A stretch of DNA of 64,000 bases from assembly GCA_017893485.1 (NCBI GenBank), contig CM030363.1, positions 85,267,730 through 85,331,729 of the forward strand, given 5' to 3'. Under the pieces are notes generated by a model, which saw nothing but the letters and a program-made list of their open reading frames with translations, did not search any database and was not told the DNA's origin. The position numbers and the translations under genes were made by a program. The DNA comes from Hemerocallis citrina. Lineage: Eukaryota > Streptophyta > Magnoliopsida > Asparagales > Asphodelaceae. Shown here one piece after another: positions 44,059 through 54,991 of this stretch; position 1 is the first letter of the stretch, and each line of letters opens with the position of its first letter.

Positions 44059-45640
44059 AAACACGTATGTTTGACATTTGCAGCAATCTTGGCGAGCGGT
44101 GTGTCGAACTCGGCGAACGTGTGTTGAGCTTGGCGAACAACAGGCTAGCATTAACTGGTCAATGATTTTTTTTTGCCTACTTTCAGCTCGAAAACACGTC
44201 TGTTCGACATTTGCGGGTATCTTGGCGAGCGGTGTGTCGAACTCGACGAACGGTGTTTCGAGCTTGGTGGACAACAAGCAATCGTTGACTGGTCAATGGT
44301 TTTTTTTTTTACCTATTTTCAGCTCGGAAACACGTCTGTTCGACATCTGCGGCGAGCTTGGTGAACGATGTGTCGAGCTTGGAAGAGCAGTGACTGGTCA
44401 ACGCCGTTTTGGCTATTTTTAGCTCGGAAACACGTCTGTTTGACATTTGCGGCGAGCTTGGCGAGCGATGTGTCGAGCTTAGGTGAGCGTTGACTGGTCA
44501 ACGGCATTTTGCTTTTTTTTCATCTCGGAAATGCGTCTATTCGACATCTGCGGCGAGCTTGGCAAGCGATGTGTCGAGCTTAAGCAAGCGTTGAATGGTC
44601 AACGGCATTTTGCCCATTTTTAGCTCGGAAACATGTATGTTCGACATTTGCGGCGAGCTTGGCGAGCGATGTGTCGAGCTTAGGCGAGCGTTGACTGGTA
44701 AACGGTATCTTTTCTATTTTCAACTCGAAAACACGTATGTTCGACATCTGCAGCGAGCTTAGCGAGCGATGTGTCGAGCTTAGGCGAGCATTGTGTCGAG
44801 CTTAGCCGAGCGTTGACTGGTCAATGATATTTTGCCTATTTTCAGCTTGGAAACACGTCTGTTCGCCATTTGCGGTGAGCTTGGCGAGCGATGTGTCGAG
44901 CTTAGGCGAGCGTTGACTGGTCAACGGGATTTTGCCTATTTTCAGCTCGGAACTACGTCTGTTCGACATCTGCGCGACCTTGGTGAGCGATGTGTCGAGC
45001 TTAGGCGAGACTGGTCAACAATCTTTTGCCTATTTTCAGCTCGGAAACACGTCTGTTCGACATATGCAGCGAGCTTGGCGAGCGATGTGTCGCGCTTAGG
45101 CGAGCATTGACTGGTCAATGGCATTTTTCCTATTTTCAGTTCGGAAACACGTCTATTCGACATCTGCGACGAGCTTGGCAAGCGATGTGTCGAGCTTAGT
45201 CGAGATTGTGTTGAGTTTAGGCAAGCGTTGACTGGTCAACAACATTTTGTCTATTTTTAGCTTGGAAACACGTCTGTTCGACATCTGCAGCGATCTTGGC
45301 GAGCAATGTGTCGAGCTTAGGAGAGCGTTGATTGGTCAACGAAATTTTGCCTTTTTCAGCTCGGAAACACGTCTGTTCAACATCTGTGGTGAGCTTGGCG
45401 AGCGATGTGTCGAGCTTAGGCAAGCGTTGACTGGTCAACGGTATTTTGCCTATTTTCAGCTCGAAAACACGTCTGTTCGACATCTGTGGCGAGCTTGGCG
45501 AGCGATGTGTCGAGCTTAGGCGTGCGTTGACTGGTCAACGGCATTTTTCCTATTTTCAGCTCAGAAATGCGTCTATTCGACATTTGCGGCGAGCTTGGCG
45601 AGCGATGTGTCAGGCATAGAATAGCATTGACTGGTCAACA
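44059..45640. repeat. ~100-bp tandem array with paired W-boxes (element G)
   Basis: About 15 units follow the order 'cagctcggaaacacgtctgttcgacat', 'ctgcggcgagcttggcgagcgatgtgtcgagctt', 'aggcgagcGTTGACTGGTCAACgg', 'cattttgcctatttt'. The W-box pairs are near 44286, 44490, 44813, 44913, 45107, 45228, 45427, 45528 and 45627, plus altered ones between. TTGACT and the facing TTGACC both fit the WRKY site. F inserted in this array. It ends about 125 bp before the TATA box at 45765. Confidence 0.88.
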
Positions 45641-45933
45641 ACATTTAAGTCGCTTCGAGTTGCTTCCCTTTTGTCGTTTTGCATTCTGACTGCTTAGAAT
45701 TTTGCACTTTTTAGGCTTCCTAAGAGCCCCTCAAGCTTTCCGGCCCAAGTCCACTAAGTCTCGCTATAAATCTCCACGGCCTTTCCTTTTTACCTCACTT
45801 TTCACTTTCACCTCGTCTAAAATTTTCTCTCTTCAGAGCTTTGAGCGGAGTCTCCGATGATCTTTTCCGTTTTTCAGCGTACTTTCTGACCGTGGTTGTC
45901 AACTCAACAGGTAATTTATTTTAATTTTAAGGA
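45641..45933 (+). promoter_or_regulatory. Promoter and 5' leader of antisense Tat gene
   Basis: TATAAA is at 45765-45770, followed by pyrimidine-rich leader (45790-45840) and CAACAG|GTAATTT (45908-45910), a donor-like site just upstream of the ATG at 45934. Transcription would run rightward, opposite to gag-pol of the same element. Confidence 0.55.
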
Positions 45934-48080
45934 ATGTCCTCGGGTCAGCCCGAAGTAGCCCCTCTGTCCACTGCTTCTAAGGTCGACAATGGGAAGGGCA
46001 TCGTGGTTCTTTCCTCACCGAAAGTCGAAGCGTTCGTGGAAGGGGATCTTGTGGTCGAAGAGGATGGCGGAGCGGCGGTTCTTTCTTAGCCGGTGGTGGA
46101 GACTATAGTGGAGAGAGATCGAATAATAGGCGAGTTCGGAAGGCATTCAATCACCGTGTCTCGCCATGGGGGAGTTCGGCAAGTTGGCGCTGAGGAGCTC
46201 AGGCATGTAGAGCACGGCATGGCACAGTTTTATGAGGAGAATGCGTCGAGGAAATGCACGGAGGCGAATGAAATTGTTAGCATTCTCAAAGAGTCAGACC
46301 TGCGCAATATCCGGATGTGTTACATGATTCCTCCGGAGTTTGATCTCACCGTCCATGACCCAAGGGTCAAGTCATGCTCTTTGTTTCCCTCCGATACGTG
46401 CGTGTTTCCATTTGACGCTTTCCATGCAAGGCTCCGCCTTCCTCTCCATCCCTTCATAAGGGCGGTGCTACAATGGTATGGGGTAGGTCCGATATAGCTC
46501 ATGCTGAACATCTGGAGGCACGTCACGGGGTTCGTTCTTCACTTCCAGGCCACAGGGATCGAGCCTAGACTCAACGTGCTTCGCCGGCTATACAAGTTAC
46601 ACCAGAAGACGTGAACGGAATATCGTTTCTACTTGACCACCCGGAAGGGCATTAAGTTGGTCGAAAATCCTGACTCCGTGAAGTCCTGGAGAGATAAGTA
46701 CTTTCTCATTCAGGAAAAGAAGCCATGGGACATCCCCACGATGTGGAGAGAAAATGTGCCGAAGAGGACGAAGATGGAGCCGACCCTGAGCCCTGAGGAG
46801 GACGAAATGGTCAACACTCTCTTGGATCGACCCACGATGCACTGGAAAGATATCTCTGAGGAGAGTCTCTTTGGGGGGGGGCCTTAGTCTGATGAACCCT
46901 AGTACGAGGTGTTTATGTCGATATCCTTTTGGACGTTTGAATCGTATAAAAATTCTTAACCTATTCTTGTTATCTTTCATTGTAGGGTCCGCAGGTATGG
47001 ACTTCGAAGACATAATGAACAGGCGTTCGGCTCTAAGTGGAAAGCGGGTTGAGGAGAAGAAGAGGAAACGTGTCGTCGTCCAACCGGTGCCATCGAAGGC
47101 GATCAGAAGCGAGACCGTCGTTGCTCTCGTTGTCGATTTGGAGGCTGAGCCCGCTCAAGTTGCTCTACCGGCAGGAGAACTTGATCTTTCGGTCACGCTC
47201 GCCCTTCAGGCTCCTCCTTGCACGGTGGTAGCCGAAGCTATGTTGACCAACGAGCTAAAGAGGATCTTCTTACCGGATTGGCAAATCCTGAGGCACAACG
47301 GTTTCCTCAGAGACTAGATGAGTTGTATGGACATCGTTCGCAACTTGACTACGCCCAAGGACAAGACATCAATGGAGCACGGGACTGTGGGTGACTCTTC
47401 CTTGGAGATCGTGTAGGCACAAATGACTGTAAGCCCTTGATGTGAAGTTATTCGCTCGACTCTTGTTCCCCTTCCTTACACTACTTATTTTCTCGCAGGC
47501 GATCTACCTCTTCAGCCACTTGATGAGGCGAGTGGCGGAGTAGGAGAAAGAGTTGAAGGCTTTGCAGGATCAGGAGAGGCTCGAGCAGTCGAAGGCTAAG
47601 AGGGAGCTAGAGGCGGCCGCGCTCTTAGCGGAAACGCAAGCTGCCCAGATCAAACTACTGGAGGAGGCGTTGGCAAAGACAAAGGAGTCCGCCACCTTGG
47701 AGAAGGAGGAGGCGGCTCGGGAGAGAGCCTTAGAGAGAGAGAAGGCCGCCTTCGAGAGGGACATGGCCGTACGGGGGGCTAAGGCCGCAGCACAGAAGAA
47801 GGCTATCGGCTACTTGGAGAAGAACATGCGAAAGGCCTATGCTAAGGCCCTGAGTGATGTTGGTGAATGTCTCCCTGGTTTCGATCGTGCGGGGTACTAC
47901 TTGTTTCTCGGTGATGAGGGGGAGGAAGCAGAGAACGAGGGTGGAGATGAGGCTGACAGCGAGCAGGCCATAGTGATAGTCCCCCCACTGGCTATGGCAC
48001 CGGTGTCGGAGACAGCTGAGGGGAGCGGACACAAATTAGCGCTTCTGGTGGATCCATCATATTTTAGTCGTAGATTTTAG
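45934..48080 (+). pseudogene. Antisense ORF of Tat element: gypsy-type 'Transposase_28' protein plus coiled coil
   Basis: Three exons are visible. Exon 1 (45934-about 46890) starts MSSGQPEVAPLSTASK. It holds CYMIPPEFDLTVHDPRVKSC, FPFDAFHARLRLPLHPF, RAVLQWYGVGPI, WRHVTGFVLHF and KSWRDKYFLIQEKKPWDIP, the order of the plant 'putative gypsy type transposon' domain (Pfam PF04195 by recall, not searched). Exon 2 (about 46987-47317) is after TTTCATTGTAG and starts near MDFEDIMNRRSALSGKR with a basic patch. Exon 3 (about 47502-48080) is after TTCTCGCAG and is a long charged coiled coil (RERALEREKAAFERDMAV) followed by an acidic tail. In-frame stops at 46087-46089, 46495-46497 and 46612-46614 show decay. 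Despite the name no transposase activity is established. In Tat elements such ORFs lie between pol and the 3' LTR, as here. Function is unknown. Confidence 0.75.
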
Positions 48081-49309
48081 TCATAGATTTTCACCTAGGG
48101 TCTTTGCGTACTCCCTTCGGGGGAGGCTGAGCGGACACTTAACTTCCTTCTTAGTTTCTCCTTCATATTTTAGTCGTAGATTTTCACCTAGGGTCTTTTT
48201 GTAGTGATGCCTAATAGCAGACTGGCCACCGCTTTTTGTACTTGTGGACTTTAATGAAAATTTTGACTAAGTGTTGAACTTGCATTATGTTTCGCATCTG
48301 GGCTGTCCCTGTAGGAGCTATTTAAACTTAGTATCGTCATGTCCCTGCCTTTTCAGATCGCCGAAGCATATCAATGGTCGAAGTGTCTCAAATGGAGGAA
48401 GTGTCCCAAATGGCCGAAGTATCACGCCTCTGGTCGGGTCTAGGGGTCGCGAGGTTAGGCCTCGCTCGAAGTCGAAAGAGGCTTTTCAAAGCCGAGTCGG
48501 AGCAAAACCATGTTAAGCTGACTTTGGCCCGTCGGGACTCCGAGATGAAGCGTATAGAGGAGAAGGCTTGCAAAGTGCCCCTTAAGGGGAGGAGACATGT
48601 CCCTCGATGGCCTTCAGCCAAGGCTTGAGACTTAAGTTCCTTCTTCAGTCCTTGTTCGATGTCCGGGCTGTGAGAGAGGGGTTAAAGAATGTAGTGCTTA
48701 ACAAGAGCTTGGAAGCGGCGCACCTACGGAGGGCAATTTCCGAGGCTTCTCATGGGGGCAAATCTAGCCGAATGCCTCGCTTGAAGATCAGGGTGCGGAC
48801 GACTCGCTGAAGGAACGAGTCGTTGAGCTAGAGGCAGAGAACCATCGGCTACGACGGCTTTCTGAGGGGAGCAACATTAGGAGCACTTCCTGCCCCCGAG
48901 GGGAGTACGCACAAGGAAGGTCGTTCCATGAGTTGGCACTATGTTTGCCCCCCGTCTCGAGGCACCCTGGGGATGCACAGAGCGGAGTGGCTGGCTCGTC
49001 GAGCGGAGCATCTGTCGGAGTGACACTTAGGCTCTTAGGTGCCGAAGATGCAACTCGGCTTGCCGGCTTGGAGACCTCCGTGGAAGTAAGGCCACAACAA
49101 CACGGTGCTCGTCGGTCTTGCTTGTCACTTAAGAGAAGCATTCCACTCCCTAGGAGGGGTTAAGGAAAATCTCTGTAATTTTTTTATCTTTGTTTCACAT
49201 GAGTCTTGTATCTCGATGTAAAGATGACTTGTTGGTCTATGGTTAGACTTGTACCTCAAACTTTAATGAAATAGTACACTTATTTCTTGAACTTGTGAGT
49301 GTTTTGCTA
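48081..49309 (+). other. Decayed sequence after antisense gene
   Basis: A piece containing tagtcgtagattttcacctagggtcttt is directly duplicated (about 48064-48105 and 48169-48200). A polyadenylation-like aatgaaa is near 48252 and another near 49267. At 48374-48628 a charged frame (RSRKRLFKAESEQNHVKL, RDSEMKRIEEKA) resembles a broken coiled-coil exon, perhaps a second copy of the last exon. The stretch 48640-49160 shows only short frames on both strands. Confidence 0.4.
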
Positions 49310-49660
49310 GCATTTGCAAGTGTCAACAGTTGTAGGAGCAATTCCGAATGGTGAGCCACTTTGTACTCGCTCGTTCACAAGTAGCAAAAGTTGCGTTGAA
49401 CCAAGTGTTGGACTCCGAACTTTTCGTTTAGAGAATATCAACAGCTGTGGAAGCAATTCCGAATGGTGAACCACTTCGTACTCACTTAAAAGCAAGTAGT
49501 TGAAGCGGAATCGAACCAAATGTTGGACTCCGAGCATGTCGTTTAGAGAATATCAACAGCTGTGGGAGCAATTTTGAATGGTGAACCACTTCGTACTCGC
49601 TTAAAAGTAAGTAGTTGAAGCAGAATCGAACCAAGTGTTGGACTCAGAGCGTGTCATTTT
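49310..49660. repeat. 115-bp tandem array in element G
   Basis: Three units start aacag(t/c)tgt(a/g)g-agcaatt at 49324, 49440 and 49555. The same family is in element E at 40223-40700. Confidence 0.85.
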
Positions 49661-49867
49661 AATATATTTTTTTGTAAGAGCCAAAGTAGTACAATTAGAA
49701 TGCTCAAAATAGAGAACTTGCAGGGGTAGATTGCTTTTATTGAAAATACTTAGGCGGCCGCTTCTAAGTTGCGCGCCGTCCTTACATTTTGATAAAGAAT
49801 AAAAAAAAACATTGACACATTTTATGGAGAACGTTCTTTGAGAAGTTGCTTGGAGCGGTGTTCAGAC
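49661..49867 (-). other. Post-pol spacer of element G
   Basis: Non-coding. It shares tttattgaaaatacttaggcggccgcttc-type sequence with the tail after E gag (about 40815-40850). Confidence 0.5.
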
Positions 49868-51164
49868 ACCCTCTTGGTACTTCATCAAGTGCTCCGCGTT
49901 CCATATCCTCGGTATTCTCCTGACCCCTGGTCTTCGAGTTGATATGCGCCTAGGTGGATAACTCTGGAGATCCTATATGGACCTTCCCAGTTAGGCGCTA
50001 GCTATCCCTTCTTGCTTGGGAGAGAGATTGACAGCTTCCGGAGTACTAGGTCCCCCTCTTTAAGATTAGCGGGTCGGACTTTCTTATTATAGGACTGGGT
50101 GATCCTACGTTGATACGTCTCGGATCTCATCGATGAGGTCCAAACTGTTGCGAAGTTGGTTCACATTCTACTCTTCATTGTAGGCGATCAATCGGGGCGA
50201 AGGTAGGCCGACCTCGAGGGGAATAATGGCTTCGGAGCCAAAACTGAGATTGAAGGGGGATTCTCCCGTCGGGGTTCTCTTCGTGGTGCGATAACTCCAT
50301 AGCACGTTGGGAAGTTCTTCGATCCATAATCTCTTAGTGGACTTATCGAGCCTCTTCTTTAGGCAAGAGAGTATTTGTCGATTAGCGTTCTCTACTTGGC
50401 CGTTGGTTTGAGGGTAGGATATTAATGAGAACCGCTGTTGGATGCCTACCCCTGCGAATCAGGTTCCGTTGTCGGTTACGAGGATACGAGGTACGTCGAA
50501 CCGACAAACAATATTCTTCTAGAAGAACTTTTGAACCTTGTTGTTCGTAATCATTGCAAGGGGTTCGACCTCGATCCACTTGGAGAAATAATCTATCACA
50601 ACGACGAGGAACTTCAGTTGGACTGGCACTGGGGGGAACGGTCCAAGCAAGTCCACCCTCCACATTGCGAAAGGGATCAGACTAGCTAAAGAGAAGAGCT
50701 GGGCTTGTGGTAGGTGACGGATCGGAGAAAATCTTTGGCAGGAGCTTGCATTGGCGGACGTACTCTTCGAAGTCACTAAGAAGTGTGGGCCAGAAGTAAC
50801 CGTAATTTAAGAGTTTACAGGAGAGGGATCTCGCTCCCAAGTGCATGCCACACACACCGTCATGGGCCTCCTTCAGGGCATAGAGTGCTTCTTTGGGGGA
50901 GAGACGCCTTAGGTAGGGTCTGTCGTCGATCTGAGTGTAGGATCGTTTGTACATGACTCCATCAAGGAGTGTATATTGCTCGGCTCTGGTCCTGACTCTT
51001 CTTGCCTCTCTTGGGTCGGCTGGAAGAACTCCGTCTTTAAGGTACTCTAGTAGGGGCTTCATCCAATTTTTCCGAAGTGTTAGGGGCATAGTCTCCATCG
51101 GCTCTAAGATGTTTTCCTCAATACTGGGTCTCAGGAGGACCTCTATCAATACCGTTCGCTCCAA
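49868..51164 (-). pseudogene. Tat integrase of element G, decayed
   Basis: On the minus strand the N-terminal zinc-site part lies in 50682-51164 (YLRRLSPKEALYALKEAHDG, CGMHLGARSLSCKLLNYGYF). The catalytic core lies at 50519-50776 (MWRVDLLGPFPPVP, VVVIDYFSKWIEVEPLA), with its first Asp in RVDLLGPF. Then come TNGQVENANR with the catalytic Glu near 50390, and WSYRTTKRTPTGESPF further left. The frame ends near HLMKYQEGV at about 49868. Several frameshifts split these parts (phases change at about 50700 and 50520), so no integrase can be made. Integrase would insert the DNA copy into the genome. Confidence 0.85.
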
Positions 51165-52142
51165 ACCCTGGAGGGAGGAGGAGGCGAGCCTTGAGAGGGC
51201 GTCCGCCTGTGCGTTTTCCTTTCAGGGGACCCGCTAGAGTCGAGCATCTTCAAATAAAGCCAGTAGTCCCTTTACCTTTGCCAAGTACTTGGCCATGTGC
51301 CCATCTCTTACTTCATACTCCCCAGAAACTTAGTTCACGACTAGCTACGAATCACTGAAGACCTGGATATGCTTGGCCCCTGCTTTGCGGACCATGCAAA
51401 GCCCCGCTGTAACGGCCTCGTATTCGGCTTCGTTGTTCGACGCACGAAAGTTTATGCAGAGGGAGTATTGCCCCACTTCCTTCGGCGCACGAGGACCCGT
51501 TAACATACATGGTCCAAAGCAGGGTTCGTCAGCCGACTCACAGGGGTCGGGAATGGTGCTCTCCAGAATGAATTCTGTTAGGGCTTGTGCCTTGATAACA
51601 GTTCGGGGTTGATAACTGATGTCGTGTTGGCTCAGCTCTATGGACCATTTCATCAAGCATCCCGATGTCTCGGGCTTGTGGAGAACTTGCTTCAGCGGCT
51701 GGTCGGTAAGAACGACCACCAAATGGGACTGAAAATATGGGAAAAGTTTCCTTGCCTCCATGACCAACGCTTATGCCATCTTTTCCACCTTCAGGTAGCG
51801 GAGTTCTGCGTCCCTAAGGACCTTACTTACGTAGTAGATGGGGCATTGCATCTTATCTTCCTCTCTTACCAGGACGGCACTAAGGGTCTGCTCTGAAGTT
51901 GCCAGGTATATGTAGAGGGTTTTGCCATGCTTTGGCTTGCTCAAGAGTGGGGGGTTTACTAGGTAAGCCTTCAGTTGATCAAATGACTCTTGCTGTTGTT
52001 GACCCCACTCAAAGCCTTTCGCTCCCCTCAGGGCTTTGAAGAACGGAAGGCAATTCTCTCCTAACTTGGAAAGAAAACGTCCTATAGCTGCGAGGCATCC
52101 AGTGAGCCTCTGCACTTCTTTGACATTGGAGGGAGGGGCCAT
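51165..52142 (-). pseudogene. Tat RNase H region (two RNase H domains), decayed
   Basis: The part at 51771-52142 (NVKEVQRLTGCLAAIGRFLS, FEWGQQQQESFDQLK, LYIYLATSEQTLSAVLVRE) is the RT connection and first RNase H. The part at 51345-51767 continues it (FQSHLVVVLTDQPLKQVL) and then holds a second RNase H of the archaeal type (CINFRASNNEAEYEAVTAGL, IQVFSDS). Two RNase H domains in this order mark the Tat lineage. A stop separates the two frames at about 51768-51770, and the second domain is interrupted left of 51345. It is non-functional as it stands. Confidence 0.85.
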
Positions 52143-52187
52143 ATTGAGTATGACTTTGATCTTCTCAAGATTGGCTTCTATGCCCCT

Positions 52188-52626
52188 CTAGCTCACCATA
52201 AATCTAAGGAATTTTTCGGACGAGACGCCGAAGGTGCACTTGCTCGGATTCAACCTCATGTTGTGCCTTCTCAACACCCCAAAGCCTTCGTGGAGGTCAA
52301 GGACATGTTCTTGACCACGGGTGCTCTTAATCAACATGTTGTCCACATAGACTTCCATGTTACGGCCTATCTGGTCTCGGAAGACCTTGTTAACGAGGTG
52401 CTGGTATGTAGCTTTCGCATTTTTCAGTCCGAAGGGCATGACCCAGTAGCAGTACAGGCCTTGGTAGGTTACGAACAAGGTCTTTGGAATGTCAGGAAGG
52501 AACATCCAGATCTGTTTTACCCTGAGAAGGCATCCATGAAGCTGAGGAGCTCGTGGCCGGAGGTCGCATCGATTAGAGTATCGATGCTCGGGAGGGGAAA
52601 CGGGTCCTTAGGACACGCTTTGTTGA
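52188..52626 (-). pseudogene. Tat reverse transcriptase fragment of element G
   Basis: The readable frame (52188-52505) contains VTYQGLYCYWVMPFGLKNA and MEVYVDNMLIKS. The active-site pair is DN where Tat RTs have DD, so this copy would be catalytically dead. Further right another phase encodes KACPKDPFPLPSIDTLID and LLSFMDAFSG up to the edge at 52626. There the LTR H starts within the RT. A stop lies near 52510-52520. The N-terminal part of pol and all of gag of G are not seen in the window and may lie beyond it. Confidence 0.85.
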
Positions 52627-54381
52627 TGTAACACCCCGAATTTCAAATAAGGATAAATTCGAGATTTCACAGGATCTTTACTTCACTTCGTACAATTTTA
52701 CAAGGAATTTAAAACTTTTTCAATAGTCCATCAGAGTTCAATTACAACTTTGTTTACACAGCGAAAATAAAAGATTACAACATTTGAAAAACAAAATATA
52801 ACTTGTACAACTTCATAAATTGAGTCATTGATTGCATCATACACTCCTTCAAAAATAGTCCATTACCTGCATGTCAATCTGTGGGCACGTCAGTTACTTA
52901 CAACTGACAAAATGTTATACTCGGCCATCCTCTCTATGCCGTACATATAACGATCTCATTACTTTAATAAAAACACAACAGTTGAATGAATAATAAAGTG
53001 TTAAAGTGGCTACGCTAAACATGTAGGTGTATGTCACGCCTTAATGCCTAATGCACACATTCTACACTATGATGACACTAATGCACAATTGTTCGGATTC
53101 TATGCACCCCATACTACAAAGGTCCGAGGGCAAGTGCATACGTACTCCACATTGAAGGGTTCAATCCCTCGTCATGAGACTATCTGGTAATAAAACAAGT
53201 TTTAGATTTATTTCATAGATACAGATCTCAGCCTTCCTCGCTAGCCTCCCTAACTATAATAACAGATCACAGCCTCCCTGGCTATTATATCGTGAGAATA
53301 AACCCTGCAAATGTCCCTCTAGCCCCGGTATACACATATACATTGGAGTATGGTAAACATCTGCCGACTACCCTAAGTCCGGGATAAAATATAGTCCATC
53401 TCCTACGGAGCAACCACAGTCCACCAACTGGGTTTATAGCCATGGAGATCCACCGCCGACTATATAGAAGCACCCATTTACGTTTGCCCAGGTCTATTGC
53501 ATCTTCACTTATGTGCCTAATTATTTTAGTTCAATACATAAATATGTTATCACCCTAGAATCAGACCTTCCTCATACCGGATTTGTTCACAAAAATATGA
53601 GATCGCCCGACGGCATTATCTCGAAATCAAGTCTCAAAATATTTCTTTCAAAATTACCGGTAACCGAGGTCTTACTAATTCTAAATCATAAATCTTTCAT
53701 GTACAAGAAACATGGGTACACACACCCTTTAATAATCATGTCTTAACTTAGATATTTTCATTTCTCTAACTTATTCATAACATAATCAATGTCTCATTTC
53801 TGCATCACTCATGATTCATTCATTCATTCATAATTTCCCATAGAAAATAATCCTTTTTCATGAACAAAATTTTCATCTATTATCAATCTTTTTAACAACA
53901 TAAGCACAAATTCATAACTCAACTCAAACCAAGTATGTCTTAAATCAAGTGAGTGTATAATCACATCAGAATCACATGAATGAATCACTATTCGAAAAAG
54001 AAATATAAAGCTCGCATCCTTTAATAATTTATTTGTGTCAAAAACTCATTAACAATTTGAACTCATATGATATGTCTCAATCATCGCAAAATATTTCTTA
54101 AATCAAGTAAAAGTAAAATATCTTTCCAAGAGAATTAATTCTCATATCAACACTTTATTTTATTTTTTTTCTTCTAAGGATTTAAATCATGCTATTCACT
54201 AATTTATTTTAACTACAATATCTCATTATATCTCAATCTCTCTTTTATTCCTCAAGTATGTACATGGAAATCTTTAGAACTATTTTAATAAATTCTCCAT
54301 CACATTTTATGAGCACTAGGATTTTTCTCCAATTCATTAGGACTATTAAAATTTATTAAAACACACAAAAAAAAAACAATT

Positions 54382-54443
54382 GTGGTCTATAGGGTTTCGA
54401 ACCCCTGACCAACAGAGCCACACAAGCCGGCACTAACTATATA
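54382..54443 (-). other. tRNA-like module 1 in LTR H
   Basis: On the minus strand a B-box-like GGGTTCGAAACCC follows TAGTGCCGGCTTGTGTGG. It matches the position of the module at 1872-1948 in A. Confidence 0.35.
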
Positions 54444-54550
54444 GTCCATATGGACTTGTTGTTCTAAAGTTTCCATAAAACTCCTTTTATATTAAGTCTA
54501 GGATCTTGGGTAATCAAAAACAAAACCAAAAATAAATAAATAAATAAATG

Positions 54551-54628
54551 TGAGCCTATCGGGTTTCGAACTCAGGTCACAGGAAAGGCAGCGCCACCTC
54601 ACGACCACTAGGCCGAGTGTGCTAGACG
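54551..54628 (-). other. tRNA-like module 2 in LTR H
   Basis: On the minus strand TAGCACACTCGGCCTAGTGG is followed by GAGTTCGAAACCC. This is tRNA-like order with poor stems. Confidence 0.35.
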
Positions 54629-54991
54629 TCACAGAGGAGATCTGTGTGTTTATATTCCACTTTCTGTTATTCTCTTTTCTTCTATAAGAATTCGTTTTCT
54701 TCATCTATTCTAATCTTTTGTTAGACTAAAATTTGTTCCTGTAATTCAAGCTTAATTTCCAATAGTAAATTATACATTCATAAAAATAATCCAACAACAC
54801 AAATTTGCATTTATATTTTTCCTTTTATTAAAGATAGCAGATTATATTTTCTATAAGCACTCAAATGAGTTTCATATCATTAAATTTCTCTTTACAATAG
54901 TTTATTCACTTGTCAATTGTTCACCGTAATCAAAACTCTCTACATTCATGTAAACTAGTATATGGCAAATAATCAAGCAATTCTTTTTCTC

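Larger units (their letters stand above)
52627..54991 (-). mobile_element. A-family LTR H, truncated on the right
   Basis: It starts TGTAACACCCCGAATTTC within the RT of G. It follows the order of the element A LTR: gatctttac, peaks of gttcggattctatgc near 53090, gggttcaatccctcgtcatg, then AT-rich sequence with two tRNA-like modules. It is diverged from A and stops at about 54991, where a D-family LTR begins. No pol was found, so it is a solo or truncated LTR. Small ORFs within it are not supported. Confidence 0.75.

Noticed and set aside
50382..50689. Plus-strand ORF 50438-50689
   Set aside because: Antisense shadow of the integrase core, which has family motifs on the minus strand.
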